Source: Tenacibaculum sp.
Lineage (GTDB): Bacteria > Bacteroidota > Bacteroidia > Flavobacteriales > Flavobacteriaceae
DNA length: 64,000 bases
NCBI GenBank assembly: GCA_022448525.1
Contig: JAKVCX010000005.1
Span: 62,001 to 126,000, forward strand
Direction: 5' to 3'
The translations under genes and the position numbers were made by a program. The notes below the pieces were generated by a model that worked only from the letters and a program-made list of their open reading frames with translations, was not told the DNA's origin and made no database searches. Positions 1 through 9,366 of the stretch are shown here, in pieces; position 1 is the first letter of the stretch, and each line of letters starts with the position of its first letter.

Positions 1-2
1 GT

Positions 3-404
3 AGTCAGGATTATTGTAATGAAACTGGGTTAAAGCATGAATTAGATTTATTAACCGTACCAAGATTTAATATTTCTAGTATGGCAAAAGCTTTTAATCT
101 AACTGCTATTGATATTGCCTGTATGGACGTTAAGAATGATGAAGTTTTTCTTAAGGAGTTGGAATTAGCAAGTGATATGGGATTTGAAGCTAAATTTGCA
201 ATTCATCCACGTCAATTAAATTTAATCAAAAACCATAAAATATATTCTGATAGAGAGGTAGAAGAGGCCCAGGAAATCATTGATGAATTTGAGCGTTTAA
301 ATCAACCATCTGTTTTTGTATACAAAGGAAAAGCAGTTGAACCACCACATATTCAGGAGTATTTAAAAATATTAAATTGGAAAACTAATTATGGAAGCGA
401 GTAA
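3..404 (+). CDS. CitE/HpcH-type CoA lyase, C-terminal part (cut by window edge)
   Basis: The reading frame is open from base 3 through the window edge, so this is the 3' end of a longer gene; the Met at base 81 is internal. The visible part matches the C-terminal third of the HpcH/HpaI aldolase and citrate lyase beta family: an AIDIACMDVKND stretch, then KFAIHPRQL and a final helix. Family members cleave or form 3-hydroxyacyl-CoA esters such as malyl-CoA or citramalyl-CoA. It overlaps the MaoC gene by 14 bases. A second, complete family member lies two genes on. The substrate cannot be read from this fragment; lyase, thioesterase and aldolase members all share the fold. Confidence 0.8.
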   Translation, partial: SQDYCNETGLKHELDLLTVPRFNISSMAKAFNLTAIDIACMDVKNDEVFLKELELASDMGFEAKFAIHPRQLNLIKNHKIYSDREVEEAQEIIDEFERLNQPSVFVYKGKAVEPPHIQEYLKILNWKTNYGSE

Positions 405-849
405 ATTAGGGAATTATTTCGAAGATTTTAAAGTAGGGGAAACTATAAATCATACACTTTCGAAAACAATTTTTGAGAGTGATAATAATTTGTTTAGTCT
501 TCTAACAATGAATCACCATCCGATTCATACAAATAGTGATTACGCAGAGAAAAATCAACATGGAAAAGTATTAGTGGTTGGAACATTAGTATTTAGTGTT
601 GTGGTAGGGATGACAGTTCCGGACATTAGTGGGAAAGCGGTCGCTAACTTAGAATATGAAAGTGTAAATCATCTTGGACCAGTTTTTATTAATGATACTA
701 TTTATGCAAGTACAACTATACTTGAAAAACGAGAATCAAAGAGTAAGAATGATCGAGGAATTGTTTATGTTGAAACAGTTGCAGTGAATCAGCACGGAGA
801 GAAAATATTAAGCTTTAGAAGAAGAGTATTAATCAAAAAGAAAATCTAA
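391..849 (+). CDS. MaoC-family (R)-hydratase/dehydratase
   Basis: A 152-residue single hot-dog-fold protein of the MaoC dehydratase family, which adds or removes water on enoyl-CoA or 3-hydroxyacyl-CoA thioesters. The N-terminal YFEDFKVGET and the NHHPIHTNSDYA stretch (about residues 40-53) fit the family; the latter carries the active-site His where the usual N-P-hh-H-x-D core lies. It sits between two CitE-like lyases with a 14-base and a 1-base overlap, so the three are probably translated together. The pairing recalls malyl/methylmalyl-CoA lyase with mesaconyl-CoA hydratase. In a sugar operon the likely role is to tailor a CoA-bound acid for transfer to an aminosugar; that role is inference. 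Confidence 0.85.
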   Translation: MEASKLGNYFEDFKVGETINHTLSKTIFESDNNLFSLLTMNHHPIHTNSDYAEKNQHGKVLVVGTLVFSVVVGMTVPDISGKAVANLEYESVNHLGPVFINDTIYASTTILEKRESKSKNDRGIVYVETVAVNQHGEKILSFRRRVLIKKKI

Positions 850-1745
850 TGAGCGATATATTATTACGTAGTTTAATGTTCGTGCCAGGACATAATGAAA
901 AATTACTGGAAAGTGCATCAAGGTCAGATGCAGATGTATTATTATTAGATATTGAAGATTCTGTTCAGCCAGTTTCAAATAAACAAATTGCAAGGGATAG
1001 AATCGTTGAAAGAATTAACAAAGGAGCCTTTAAAAACCATATGGTTTTTCCTAGGATTAATGATAGGGAAAGTGGACAACTGCTTAAAGATTTAATGCAA
1101 CTTTCAATTGAAGGAGTGGACGGTTTTATGTATCCGAAATCTTATACTGGAGAAGATGTTTACTTTATTGATAAGTTATTGGATACCATCGAGTACGAAA
1201 AAGGGTTTCCAAAAGGTAAGTTTAAACTTATTCCTTTAATAGAAACTTCAGCCGCAGTATTGAATGCTCAGGATATTTGTAAAGCATCTGATAGAGTGGT
1301 TGCTATTGCATACGGAAGTGAGGATTTTATTAGTGATTTAGAAGGTATACATGATAGAGAACACCAAAGTTTATTTACTCCACGAGCAATAATTGCAATG
1401 GCAGCAAGAGCTAATAACGTAATCCCTATTGATACAGTACATATTAATGTGCACGACATGGAAGATTTAGAATATAACTTAAAACTTTCTAAAAACTTAG
1501 GTTTTGAAGGGATGTTAGTTCTTAATCCGAAAGAGTTACCATTAGTACATAGCTATTTTTCTCCTTCAAAAAGAGAAACGGAAAATGCTGAAGAAATGCT
1601 TAGGTTATATGAACAGGCTAAAACAGATGGAAAAGGGGTGGCTTTAATGAATGGAAAATTCATTGGTCCTCCAATGGTATTAGCAGCAAAAAAGGTAATA
1701 AACAGATCTAACTTAATAAAACAAAAGAATAAGAATAATGAATAA
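849..1745 (+). CDS. CitE/HpcH-type 3-hydroxyacyl-CoA lyase
   Basis: A complete 298-residue member of the HpcH/HpaI aldolase and citrate lyase beta family. Visible family motifs in order: RSLMFVPG near the N terminus, LLLDIEDSV (residues 31-39), FPRIND, a metal-binding IETSAAV and GSEDFISDLEG. The enzymes use Mg2+ and join or split acetyl- or propionyl-CoA and a 2-oxoacid such as glyoxylate or pyruvate. It starts 1 base inside the MaoC gene and ends with an 8-base ATGAATAA overlap into the acyltransferase gene, so it is coupled to both. Being the second such lyase within 1.7 kb, it suggests a dedicated route to a CoA-linked hydroxy acid. The exact acid is unknown. Confidence 0.85.
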   Translation: MSDILLRSLMFVPGHNEKLLESASRSDADVLLLDIEDSVQPVSNKQIARDRIVERINKGAFKNHMVFPRINDRESGQLLKDLMQLSIEGVDGFMYPKSYTGEDVYFIDKLLDTIEYEKGFPKGKFKLIPLIETSAAVLNAQDICKASDRVVAIAYGSEDFISDLEGIHDREHQSLFTPRAIIAMAARANNVIPIDTVHINVHDMEDLEYNLKLSKNLGFEGMLVLNPKELPLVHSYFSPSKRETENAEEMLRLYEQAKTDGKGVALMNGKFIGPPMVLAAKKVINRSNLIKQKNKNNE

Positions 1746-2403
1746 AAAAGTTCTTATAATAGGAGGAGAAGGTAATGGAGGAGTTGTAGCTTCTTGTATT
1801 GAAGATAATAGAAATAGATTCAATGATTACGAATGGGAAGTTGCCGGATTTATTAATGATTATGAAATAGGGAAGAAAATTAATGGATACGATGTAGTCG
1901 GTGGTACCGATGATATAGAAAAGTTCTTAAAAGAGGATTATTACTTTATGTATGCCATTCATATGATAGGTAGAAATGTAAAGAGCGAAGAAGTTTTCTT
2001 AAAAATGAACATCCCAAAGGAAAGATTCGCAACTGTAGTACATAAAACTGCATTTATTGCCGATAATGCAGTATTAGAGCCGGGTGTTTTTATCATGTCA
2101 AATTGTTACATTGGACCAGCAGCTAAAATTGGAATGTGTTGCTTAATAATGGCGAATTCAATGATTGGTCATAATACAACAGTAGGTCCTTTATGTCATT
2201 TTTCTGTGGGGTCAATCACAAGTTCGTATGTTGAAATCGGAAGAGTTTCTGATGTAACGTTAGGAGCTAGGGTTTTGGAAAAAAGAAAAATAGGTAACTA
2301 TGCTGTGGCAGGAGCAAGTTCTTTAGTAACAAGAGATATTCCTGATTATGAAATTCATATAGGAAGTCCTGCTAAGTTTTATAAAAGAGTAAAAGAAGAT
2401 TAA
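1738..2403 (+). CDS. PglD/NeuD-type sugar acyltransferase
   Basis: A 221-residue protein with an N-terminal Rossmann-like part ([11 protein letters not shown]) and a C-terminal left-handed beta-helix of hexapeptide repeats, the layout of PglD, NeuD and related sugar O- or N-acyltransferases. The IGHNTTVG motif (about residues 141-148) carries the expected catalytic His. These enzymes move an acyl group from acyl-CoA to a nucleotide sugar, often to an amino group. Between a CoA-acid module and a 3-aminosugar transaminase, the most likely reaction is N-acylation of the dTDP-3-amino-3,6-dideoxyhexose with the acid made upstream rather than with acetate. The family is secure; the acyl donor is inferred. 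Confidence 0.82.
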   Translation: MNKKVLIIGGEGNGGVVASCIEDNRNRFNDYEWEVAGFINDYEIGKKINGYDVVGGTDDIEKFLKEDYYFMYAIHMIGRNVKSEEVFLKMNIPKERFATVVHKTAFIADNAVLEPGVFIMSNCYIGPAAKIGMCCLIMANSMIGHNTTVGPLCHFSVGSITSSYVEIGRVSDVTLGARVLEKRKIGNYAVAGASSLVTRDIPDYEIHIGSPAKFYKRVKED

Positions 2404-2405
2404 TA

Positions 2406-3518
2406 ATGGTAAAATTTCTTGATATAAAAGCTATTAATCATAGCTTTGAACCTGAGTTATCAAATGTAGTTAAAGAGGTTGTAGAATCTGGTTGGTATTT
2501 GTTAGGAAACCAAGTTAAGGCATTCGAAAACGAGTACAAAAATTATATCGGTTCAGATTTTTGTATTGGAGTAGGAAATGGATTGGATGCACTAAGATTA
2601 ATTTTTAAGGCCTATATCGAAATGGGACTTATGAAAGAAGGAGATGAAATTCTTGTACCGGCAAATACTTACATAGCATCTATTTTAGCAATTACCGATA
2701 ATAACTTAGTTCCTGTTCTTGTAGAACCTAACGAAGTTACCTATAATATCGATGCTTCTAAATTAGAAGAAAAAATAACAGATAGAACTAAAGGAATCAT
2801 GATTGTTCATTTATATGGACAAAATGCAATGGATGCTGACATACAGCAGGTTGTTGAAAAATATGATTTAAAATTAGTAGAAGATAATGCACAAGCTTCT
2901 GGGGCATATTACGGAGATGTAAGAACAGGAAATCTAGGTGATGCTGCTGGTCATAGTTTTTATCCAGGTAAAAACCTAGGTGCTTTAGGTGATGGTGGCG
3001 CTGTAACAACCAATGATGAGGATCTTGCAAAAACTATTCGTGCAATCGCCAATTACGGTTCTAACAAGAAGTACGTTAATATTTATCAAGGTCTAAATTC
3101 AAGATTAGATGAAATTCAAGCAGCGGTTCTTAATTTAAAACTTCAAAGGTTGGATGAAGATAACCAACGCAGAATTGAGATTGCCGAATTCTATAATAAA
3201 AACATAACCAATTCAAAGTTTGTCTTACCAAATTCAACTGTATTTCACAATGGAAAAACAAATCATGTTTGGCATTTGTATGTAGTACGAACAGAGAATA
3301 GAGACGAGGTACAGAAACATTTACTTGAGAATGATATTCAAACATTGATTCATTATCCAATTCCTCCTCATAAGCAGCAAGCTTATAGTGATTTAAACCA
3401 TTTAACCTTTCCTATAACGGAAAGAATTCATGAAGAAGTTTTAAGTTTACCAGTAAGCCCTGTAATGTCAGAAGAGGAAATTACAAAAGTAGTTCAGGTG
3501 ATGAACTCAATTAAATAA
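2406..3518 (+). CDS. dTDP-3-amino-3,6-dideoxyhexose transaminase (FdtB/QdtB-like)
   Basis: A 370-residue PLP enzyme of the DegT/DnrJ/EryC1 family. The PLP lysine is K189 in [16 protein letters not shown], and D160 in [10 protein letters not shown] fits the residue that contacts the pyridine nitrogen. The [14 protein letters not shown] and NGLDALRLI stretches resemble FdtB and QdtB, which aminate C3 of dTDP-3-keto-6-deoxyhexoses to give dTDP-Fuc3N or dTDP-Qui3N. The dTDP-4-keto precursor would come from RmlA and RmlB in this operon. The 3,4-ketoisomerase (FdtA/QdtA) that must act first is not visible and may lie upstream of the window. Fuc3N and Qui3N cannot be told apart here. Confidence 0.82.
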   Translation: MVKFLDIKAINHSFEPELSNVVKEVVESGWYLLGNQVKAFENEYKNYIGSDFCIGVGNGLDALRLIFKAYIEMGLMKEGDEILVPANTYIASILAITDNNLVPVLVEPNEVTYNIDASKLEEKITDRTKGIMIVHLYGQNAMDADIQQVVEKYDLKLVEDNAQASGAYYGDVRTGNLGDAAGHSFYPGKNLGALGDGGAVTTNDEDLAKTIRAIANYGSNKKYVNIYQGLNSRLDEIQAAVLNLKLQRLDEDNQRRIEIAEFYNKNITNSKFVLPNSTVFHNGKTNHVWHLYVVRTENRDEVQKHLLENDIQTLIHYPIPPHKQQAYSDLNHLTFPITERIHEEVLSLPVSPVMSEEEITKVVQVMNSIK

Positions 3519-3524
3519 CAGGTT

Positions 3525-4805
3525 TTGATAAAAAAGATAAAACTGTTTTTTAAATCTGAATTCGCAGTAGCATTGTCGACAACTTCAATTACCACTGGAA
3601 TTCAAATGATGGTTGGTTTAGTAATAAATAAAATATTAGCTGTTACCATTGGGCCAAGTGGAATTGCTCTTATGGGGCAGTTTACTAATTTTAAAGAGTT
3701 AGTAACTAATTTAGCTAACGGATCTTTTGGTCAGGGGGTTACAAAGTATGTTGCAGATCCAGAGGTAGATAATAAAAAAGTATTGGCTACTTCAAATTTG
3801 TTTACAGCAGTTTTAAGTATATCGATAGGAGTCATCGTAATGATTTTTTCTTCCACTTTTTCGGAGATGTTATTTAAAACAAAAGACTTCAGTTTTATTT
3901 TTATAATATTTGGATTTACTGTTCCTTTTTTCGCTTTTAATAACCTATTATTAGCGACAGTTAATGGTTACAGAAATTATAAAACTTTAGCCAAATTAAA
4001 AATTGCAAATAGTTTAATCGCTCTGGTGATTTCAGGTTCTTTAGCTTGGTACTTATTGGTTAAAGGTGCTTTAATAGCGCAAGCTATTAATACTTCTTTG
4101 ATATTTTTTGCTTCGTTGTTGATTATATTTAAATCGAGAAAATTATATTTTTCATTTGATCGAAGTAACTACGATAAAAAAGTATTAAAAATGTTACTTG
4201 CTTTTACATTGATGGCAGTAACATCAACAATGTTAAAACCAATTGTTCAAATGATTATCAGAAGTTATATTCTGGATAATTCAGGTGAATTTGAAGCTGG
4301 TATTTGGGAAGGAACAAAAAGATTATCAGATTACTACACGCAAATTATCACAGTTGCGCTAGGGGTTTATTATTTACCTAGATTATCATCTTTGCAATCA
4401 AATAATGCTCTTAAGAAGGAAATATTTTATGGACTTAAAATAATAGTTCCATTTATAACTGGTTTGGGGTTACTTATTTTCTTTTTAAAAGATTTAATAA
4501 TACTTACTTTATTTTCGAAGGAGTTTGGAGTCATGAGCGAGTATATTTATGCTCAGCTAATTGGTGACTTTTTTATGATAACTTCTTTTATGATAGCTTA
4601 TTTGATGCTGGCCAAGGTTATGGTTAAATTATTTGTTACTTCTCAAGTAATCTTTGCAATTACTAGATTAATATTTAGCATGTATTTTTTCGATATCGCA
4701 GGAGTAGAAGGTGTTATTTGGGCAAATGCATTGAATTATTTTTTATACCTATTGTTTGTTACTATAGCATTCAGAAAAATTTTATTTACAAATTCTAATA
4801 CATAA
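3525..4805 (+). CDS. wzx: O-antigen flippase (Wzx), TTG start
   Basis: A 426-residue inner-membrane protein with about 12 hydrophobic segments and the N-terminal pattern of the WzxE-type O-antigen translocases (GLVINKILAVTIGPSGIALMGQFTNF, residues about 31-56, partly quoted). It would flip undecaprenyl-linked repeat units to the periplasmic face for polymerisation. The chosen start is TTG at 3525: the first ATG lies at about residue 28, within the conserved first membrane segment, and would cut it short. It follows the transaminase by 6 bases and overlaps the next gene by 1 base. Confidence 0.85.
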   Translation: MIKKIKLFFKSEFAVALSTTSITTGIQMMVGLVINKILAVTIGPSGIALMGQFTNFKELVTNLANGSFGQGVTKYVADPEVDNKKVLATSNLFTAVLSISIGVIVMIFSSTFSEMLFKTKDFSFIFIIFGFTVPFFAFNNLLLATVNGYRNYKTLAKLKIANSLIALVISGSLAWYLLVKGALIAQAINTSLIFFASLLIIFKSRKLYFSFDRSNYDKKVLKMLLAFTLMAVTSTMLKPIVQMIIRSYILDNSGEFEAGIWEGTKRLSDYYTQIITVALGVYYLPRLSSLQSNNALKKEIFYGLKIIVPFITGLGLLIFFLKDLIILTLFSKEFGVMSEYIYAQLIGDFFMITSFMIAYLMLAKVMVKLFVTSQVIFAITRLIFSMYFFDIAGVEGVIWANALNYFLYLLFVTIAFRKILFTNSNT

Positions 4806-5872
4806 TGAAAATACTCTTATTTGGGGAATTTAGTGGTTTACACACAAATTTGAAAAAAGGACTTGAGGAAAATGGACATGAAGTGACCATGGTTTCTTTT
4901 GGTGATGATTTTAAGAGTTTACCTGGAGATATTAATATCAATCCAAATAAATTTAAGAATAAGTATGTCAATTTTATAAGTTTTCAATTATCGCTATTCT
5001 GGTTGTTGAGAAAATTAAAAGGATATGATATAGTACAACTTGTTGCTATTTCACAATTAGTAATTCCAAGAGGAAGATTTGGAAGATATTTCGTGAATAT
5101 TCTTCGAAAAAGAAATAAAAAAGTATATCTAAATAGTTGTGGAGACGATATTTTTGTAATCCTAGGGTTTATCAAACAGGAATATTCACCTTTTCAAAAT
5201 GAAATTAAAGCTGGACTTAACTGGCGATTGTTTCACTTCTGTAAAAAATCGGAATACTTCAACTCTAAGAGAATTGTAGAATCTCTTGATGGTGTTATAG
5301 CAAGTAACTCTACGTACCATAACGCTTATCATACATTCGAGAATTACAAAGGATATATTCCAATGCCCACAATTGTTCGAGAAGATAAGAAGGAAAATAT
5401 CGTAAATGAAAAGGTTAAAATCTTCTTTGGAATTGGAAGTAGACGCCCATTAAAAGGTGTGGAATATATTTTGGAAGCGTTAAAGAAGGTTGAAACTGTT
5501 TATCCAGAAAAAGTTGATATAACAATTGTGGAAAAAATTCCATACAAAGAATATATCACGCTATTTGATGAATGTAATATTTTTATCGATCAAGCTTGTT
5601 CTTACTCTTATGGAATGAATGCCTTACTAGGTCTAGGGAACTCTAAAGTAGTTTTAAGTGGAAATGAACCAATTGTTGAGGAACTTCTAGGGAATTCTTG
5701 CCCTGTTCAAAATATTAAGCCTAACAGCGAAGATATATTCAATAAAATCGAACAATTAATAAATAATCAAGATCTTATACCTCAAATTGGTTCGAAGAGC
5801 TACGATTTTGCGAAAGAATTTCATGACTATAATAGTGTTGCAAAAAAATATGAATTAATATGGAATCAGTAA
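4805..5872 (+). CDS. glycosyltransferase, GT4-like
   Basis: A 355-residue GT-B-type glycosyltransferase. The N terminus (MKILLFGEFSGLHTNLKKGL) is a typical GT4 opening strand and helix, and the C-terminal half has a nucleotide-sugar-binding style region (FFGIGSRRPLKGVEYILEAL, about residues 204-223). The usual E-x7-E motif is weak, which makes this a divergent member. It would add one sugar to the lipid-linked repeat unit on the cytoplasmic side. It overlaps wzx by 1 base and the next glycosyltransferase by 13 bases. Donor and linkage are not predictable. Confidence 0.75.
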   Translation: MKILLFGEFSGLHTNLKKGLEENGHEVTMVSFGDDFKSLPGDININPNKFKNKYVNFISFQLSLFWLLRKLKGYDIVQLVAISQLVIPRGRFGRYFVNILRKRNKKVYLNSCGDDIFVILGFIKQEYSPFQNEIKAGLNWRLFHFCKKSEYFNSKRIVESLDGVIASNSTYHNAYHTFENYKGYIPMPTIVREDKKENIVNEKVKIFFGIGSRRPLKGVEYILEALKKVETVYPEKVDITIVEKIPYKEYITLFDECNIFIDQACSYSYGMNALLGLGNSKVVLSGNEPIVEELLGNSCPVQNIKPNSEDIFNKIEQLINNQDLIPQIGSKSYDFAKEFHDYNSVAKKYELIWNQ

Positions 5873-6897
5873 CAAGCAAACCTAAAGTCAGTGTAATTGT
5901 TCCTATTTACAATGTTGAGAAATATCTAAGAAGATGTTTAGATTCTTTGGTGAATCAAACATTAGCAGATATTGAAATTATATTGGTAGATGACGAGTCA
6001 CCAGATAATAGTAAGGAGATTTATAAGGAGTATCTTGCCAAAGATAATCGCATTAAATTAGTTCAAAAGAAAAATGGAGGCTTAGGATTTGCAAGAAATT
6101 CAGGTCTTGAAATTGCAACAGGAGAGTTTATTGCCTACATCGACTCTGATGATTATGTTGATGTGAATATGTTTAAGAAGTTATATGATACTTCTAAAAG
6201 CAATAACCTAGATACAGTGTATTGTGGTTATAATAATTTGGATGATGAATTAAAGGTTCATTCGTTTAGTGAAGTTGATGACTTAACTATCTTTAGCACT
6301 AAAGATGAAGTTAATGGAGTGTTATTGGACATGATAGCGTGTAAACCATCTTCTCCTCTTGAAAGAAAATATAGAATGTCTGTATGGCATGCCATTTATT
6401 CAAGAGATTTAATAGAGAACAATAGAATAAGATTTTGTTCAGAAAGACAGTTTATCTCAGAAGATATTATTTATCATATAGATTATTTGTCTAAAGCAAA
6501 CAGAATAGCTTTTATTCCAGATTCATTCTATTATTACTGTTATAATGAAGATTCATTAACTAAAACTTTTAGAGAAGACAGGTTCGAGAAATCGGTGATT
6601 TTACACCAAGAATTATTGAGAAGATTTAAAGTCGAAGGATATAAAGAAAGTGTATATAAGAATAGAGTTGATCGTTTCTTAATTGGTTATGCTCGTTATA
6701 CAATTGTAAGATTGTCTAAGGCAGCAATTAGCTATTCAGTAAAACTAAAAATCTTAAAAAGAATCTGTAAAGATGATGTTTGGAATTCTATGAAGTATTA
6801 TCCTGTTCATGAAATGCCATTCAAACAAAAACTTGTGTTTTACATGATAAAATACAATATGTTGAACTCGTTATTATTTATATCTAAATATAGATAA
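5860..6897 (+). CDS. glycosyltransferase family 2
   Basis: A 345-residue GT-A enzyme. Clear GT2 motifs: PKVSVIVPIYNVEKYLRRCL at the start, ILVDDESPDNS with the nucleotide-contacting aspartates, a GFARNSGLE segment, and YIDSDDYVD holding the DxD metal site (about residues 91-99). The C-terminal half is helical and basic, with a possible membrane-associated end. It acts on the cytoplasmic face and transfers one sugar of the repeat unit. It starts 13 bases inside the preceding gene, which argues for translational coupling. The sugar added is unknown. Confidence 0.9.
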   Translation: MESVTSKPKVSVIVPIYNVEKYLRRCLDSLVNQTLADIEIILVDDESPDNSKEIYKEYLAKDNRIKLVQKKNGGLGFARNSGLEIATGEFIAYIDSDDYVDVNMFKKLYDTSKSNNLDTVYCGYNNLDDELKVHSFSEVDDLTIFSTKDEVNGVLLDMIACKPSSPLERKYRMSVWHAIYSRDLIENNRIRFCSERQFISEDIIYHIDYLSKANRIAFIPDSFYYYCYNEDSLTKTFREDRFEKSVILHQELLRRFKVEGYKESVYKNRVDRFLIGYARYTIVRLSKAAISYSVKLKILKRICKDDVWNSMKYYPVHEMPFKQKLVFYMIKYNMLNSLLFISKYR

Positions 6898-6924
6898 AGT
6901 AATTTGTAATTTATATTAGCAACA

Positions 6925-8052
6925 ATGCTACAGAGTATAATAGTTTACGGTTTTTTAACCATTTTCATGATGATATTTTCTAACATTTCTGCCAAGTTTC
7001 AGGAGAGAAATGTGAAGTCCTTATTTCAGGTAGAAATATTTTTCTTGATAATGGCTTTTGCTATTATATGTGGTTTACGATATGATGTTGGTGTGGATTA
7101 CTTCAGTTATTTAGGGTCCTACGATGATATCTCCAAATACAATGATAGTGAATCTGTAAAGTTTGAGATAGGATTCAAAAGTATGATGCAGTTATTAGCA
7201 GCTTTTGAAGCGCATTTCTTTTGGTTTTTCTTTGTCACTTCTTTAGTTCAAATCTATTTTATTACAAAGGCTTTTGAAACAGAGAAAAGAGTATTACCAT
7301 ATTTGTCATTTGTATTAATGACAGGAGGTATTTACTTTACTTTAATGAATGAAATAAGACAAGGTATTGTTGTTTGTATATTTTTGTTTGCGACCCGATT
7401 CATTCTCGAAAGGAATTTAATTAAGTACTTACTTTGTTTTCTTTTATCTTATACAATTCATAAATCTGCTTTAATTTTTATTCCGATTTACTTTATTTTC
7501 AGAATAGATAGAGATTTCTTTAAGAACACTCAAATACAACTCATAGCATTGTTTATGGCGGTAGTGTTAAGTAGTTTTAATGTTTGGACTTATTGGTTAT
7601 CGTATATCGAGAAAATTATTGTTTTCGCTGGTTATGATAATAGCTATGGAAGTATTTCAGAGAGAATGGCGCTTTTTGAGCATGAATATAGTAAAGGAGC
7701 TCGTTATTATTTCCCAGTTTTGATTAATATCATAATCATTTTATATAGTCGTAAAATGAAGAGTTATTTCGAGCCAAAGAAATTTAGACTTTTTTACAAC
7801 ATATATTTTATAGGTGCCATAACCAACTTTTTATTTTATAATAATACACTAATGCAAAGACCAGTAAGGTTCTTTACATTTTTTCAATTGATAATGACTT
7901 CTTATTTGTTTTTGTACTTATGGAAAAGCAAACAGAGAAATAAATATAATTTTTTAGCTTTTATTTTTTTAGTAATGTTGCACTTGGTAATATTTTACGC
8001 TTTTGTCGCGTCCGATCATCATACCATGTACAAGTTTTTCTGGGAAAAATAA
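6925..8052 (+). CDS. wzy: EpsG-family O-antigen/capsule polymerase (Wzy-like)
   Basis: A 375-residue polytopic membrane protein with around ten hydrophobic segments. The early stretch IICGLRYDVGVDYFSYLGSY (residues about 48-67) is characteristic of the EpsG family, whose members polymerise lipid-linked repeat units in the periplasm. No other polymerase candidate is seen in the operon, and a Wzx flippase lies nearby, so this completes a Wzx/Wzy-dependent system. It ends with WEK just before the next glycosyltransferase. Wzy assignment rests on family resemblance and position. Confidence 0.8.
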   Translation: MLQSIIVYGFLTIFMMIFSNISAKFQERNVKSLFQVEIFFLIMAFAIICGLRYDVGVDYFSYLGSYDDISKYNDSESVKFEIGFKSMMQLLAAFEAHFFWFFFVTSLVQIYFITKAFETEKRVLPYLSFVLMTGGIYFTLMNEIRQGIVVCIFLFATRFILERNLIKYLLCFLLSYTIHKSALIFIPIYFIFRIDRDFFKNTQIQLIALFMAVVLSSFNVWTYWLSYIEKIIVFAGYDNSYGSISERMALFEHEYSKGARYYFPVLINIIIILYSRKMKSYFEPKKFRLFYNIYFIGAITNFLFYNNTLMQRPVRFFTFFQLIMTSYLFLYLWKSKQRNKYNFLAFIFLVMLHLVIFYAFVASDHHTMYKFFWEK

Positions 8053-8076
8053 GATGTATAATATTAAAGAGAGTAA

Positions 8077-9366
8077 ATGAAAATAGTAATAATTCACTAT
8101 AGATATTACGAAGCAAGTGGTCCAGAGAGGTATTTGTTCAATATCACAAAACTTTTACAGGATAATGGACATGAGGTAATTCCGTTTTCTTTAGATTTTA
8201 AAGAAAACAGAAGTAGTGAATATTCAAAGTATTTTGCAAAGCCAGTCGTTGAACATTTCCACGTTGATAAAGCAAAATCTAGTTTGTCTTTTTCTGATAA
8301 ATTAGGGATAATTAAAAATAGCTTTTACAATACTCAGGTATATAATAAACTAACAGAACTTTTAGAGATAGAAAAGCCCGATTTAGCATATGTTTTACAA
8401 TATGGTAATAAATTATCTACTTCTATTTTTGATGCATGTAAGGATAAGAATTTACCTGTTGTACTTAGATTAAGTGATTTTAATTTATTGTGCTCAAAAA
8501 ATATTTTCTATCGAGATGGGGAAATTTGCACCAAATGTATAAGTAACAAATTTCAGAGTGTAAAACATAAATGTGTACATGGAAGTCTTGCCCAGTCTTT
8601 TGTTTACTATTTAACTCAAAAATATAATGAGCTTAGAAAATTTGAGGATAAAATAGATGCCTTTATTACTCCTTCAAAGTTTACCAAGGATACAATTCAA
8701 AAATCTAAACAATTTAAGAATTCAAAGTTTTATCACGTACCTACATTTATTGAGAAGTTTCAAGAATTAGCAAAAAAGGATAGAGCTTATAATACAAATG
8801 ATACTATTAGGTTTTGCTATGTAGGTCGAATTGCAGAAGACAAAGGAATTGATATACTGATTGATGCAATTCATAAACTGTCCGATAAAAACTTGAAGAT
8901 TCAGGTTGATATTTATGGAGATAATAATAATCAGTACGCCAGAGAACAGTTAGAGACTGTTAATAAATTGAATCTGAAAAACGTTGAGTTTAAAGGTTAC
9001 GTAAAGGCAAGTACAATTAATGAAGTCTTTGAAAAATATCACTACTCAATAATACCTTCGAAATGGTATGATAATATGCCAAACTCATTAATCGAGAGTA
9101 GTATCAATGGAATTCCTGTAATTGTTTCAAACGTTGGAAGTTTAGGTGAGTTAATTAATGACGGGAAAAATGGTTTTGCTTTTGAACATAATAATTCTCA
9201 AAGTTTAGCAGATAAAATTGAATCGTTGTTTTTAGTAAATGAAGAGAGTTATAATCAACTATCGCAAAACTCATATAATTGGATTAAAGATTATAGCGAT
9301 AAGTCAAAGCATTATAACCGATTAATAAATATATTTGACAACTTAAATGAAAAGTATTCTAAATAA
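8077..9366 (+). CDS. glycosyltransferase family 4
   Basis: A 429-residue GT4 retaining glycosyltransferase with two Rossmann-like halves. Features: an N-terminal SGPERYLFNITKLLQDNGHEV, a cysteine cluster (NLLCSKN, ICTKC, KHKC; about residues 141-169) typical of one GT4 subgroup, the FCYVGRIAEDKGIDIL donor-site start, and a C-terminal MPNSLIES and GSLGELI pair that supplies the two acidic residues of the E-x7-E region. It lies 24 bases after the polymerase and overlaps the next gene by 20 bases. The sugar donor cannot be deduced. Confidence 0.88.
   Translation: MKIVIIHYRYYEASGPERYLFNITKLLQDNGHEVIPFSLDFKENRSSEYSKYFAKPVVEHFHVDKAKSSLSFSDKLGIIKNSFYNTQVYNKLTELLEIEKPDLAYVLQYGNKLSTSIFDACKDKNLPVVLRLSDFNLLCSKNIFYRDGEICTKCISNKFQSVKHKCVHGSLAQSFVYYLTQKYNELRKFEDKIDAFITPSKFTKDTIQKSKQFKNSKFYHVPTFIEKFQELAKKDRAYNTNDTIRFCYVGRIAEDKGIDILIDAIHKLSDKNLKIQVDIYGDNNNQYAREQLETVNKLNLKNVEFKGYVKASTINEVFEKYHYSIIPSKWYDNMPNSLIESSINGIPVIVSNVGSLGELINDGKNGFAFEHNNSQSLADKIESLFLVNEESYNQLSQNSYNWIKDYSDKSKHYNRLINIFDNLNEKYSK

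Noticed and set aside
2797..3360. Two open frames antisense to the transaminase
   Set aside because: They lie inside a conserved gene, and their composition is unlike that of real proteins here (rich in His and Gln).
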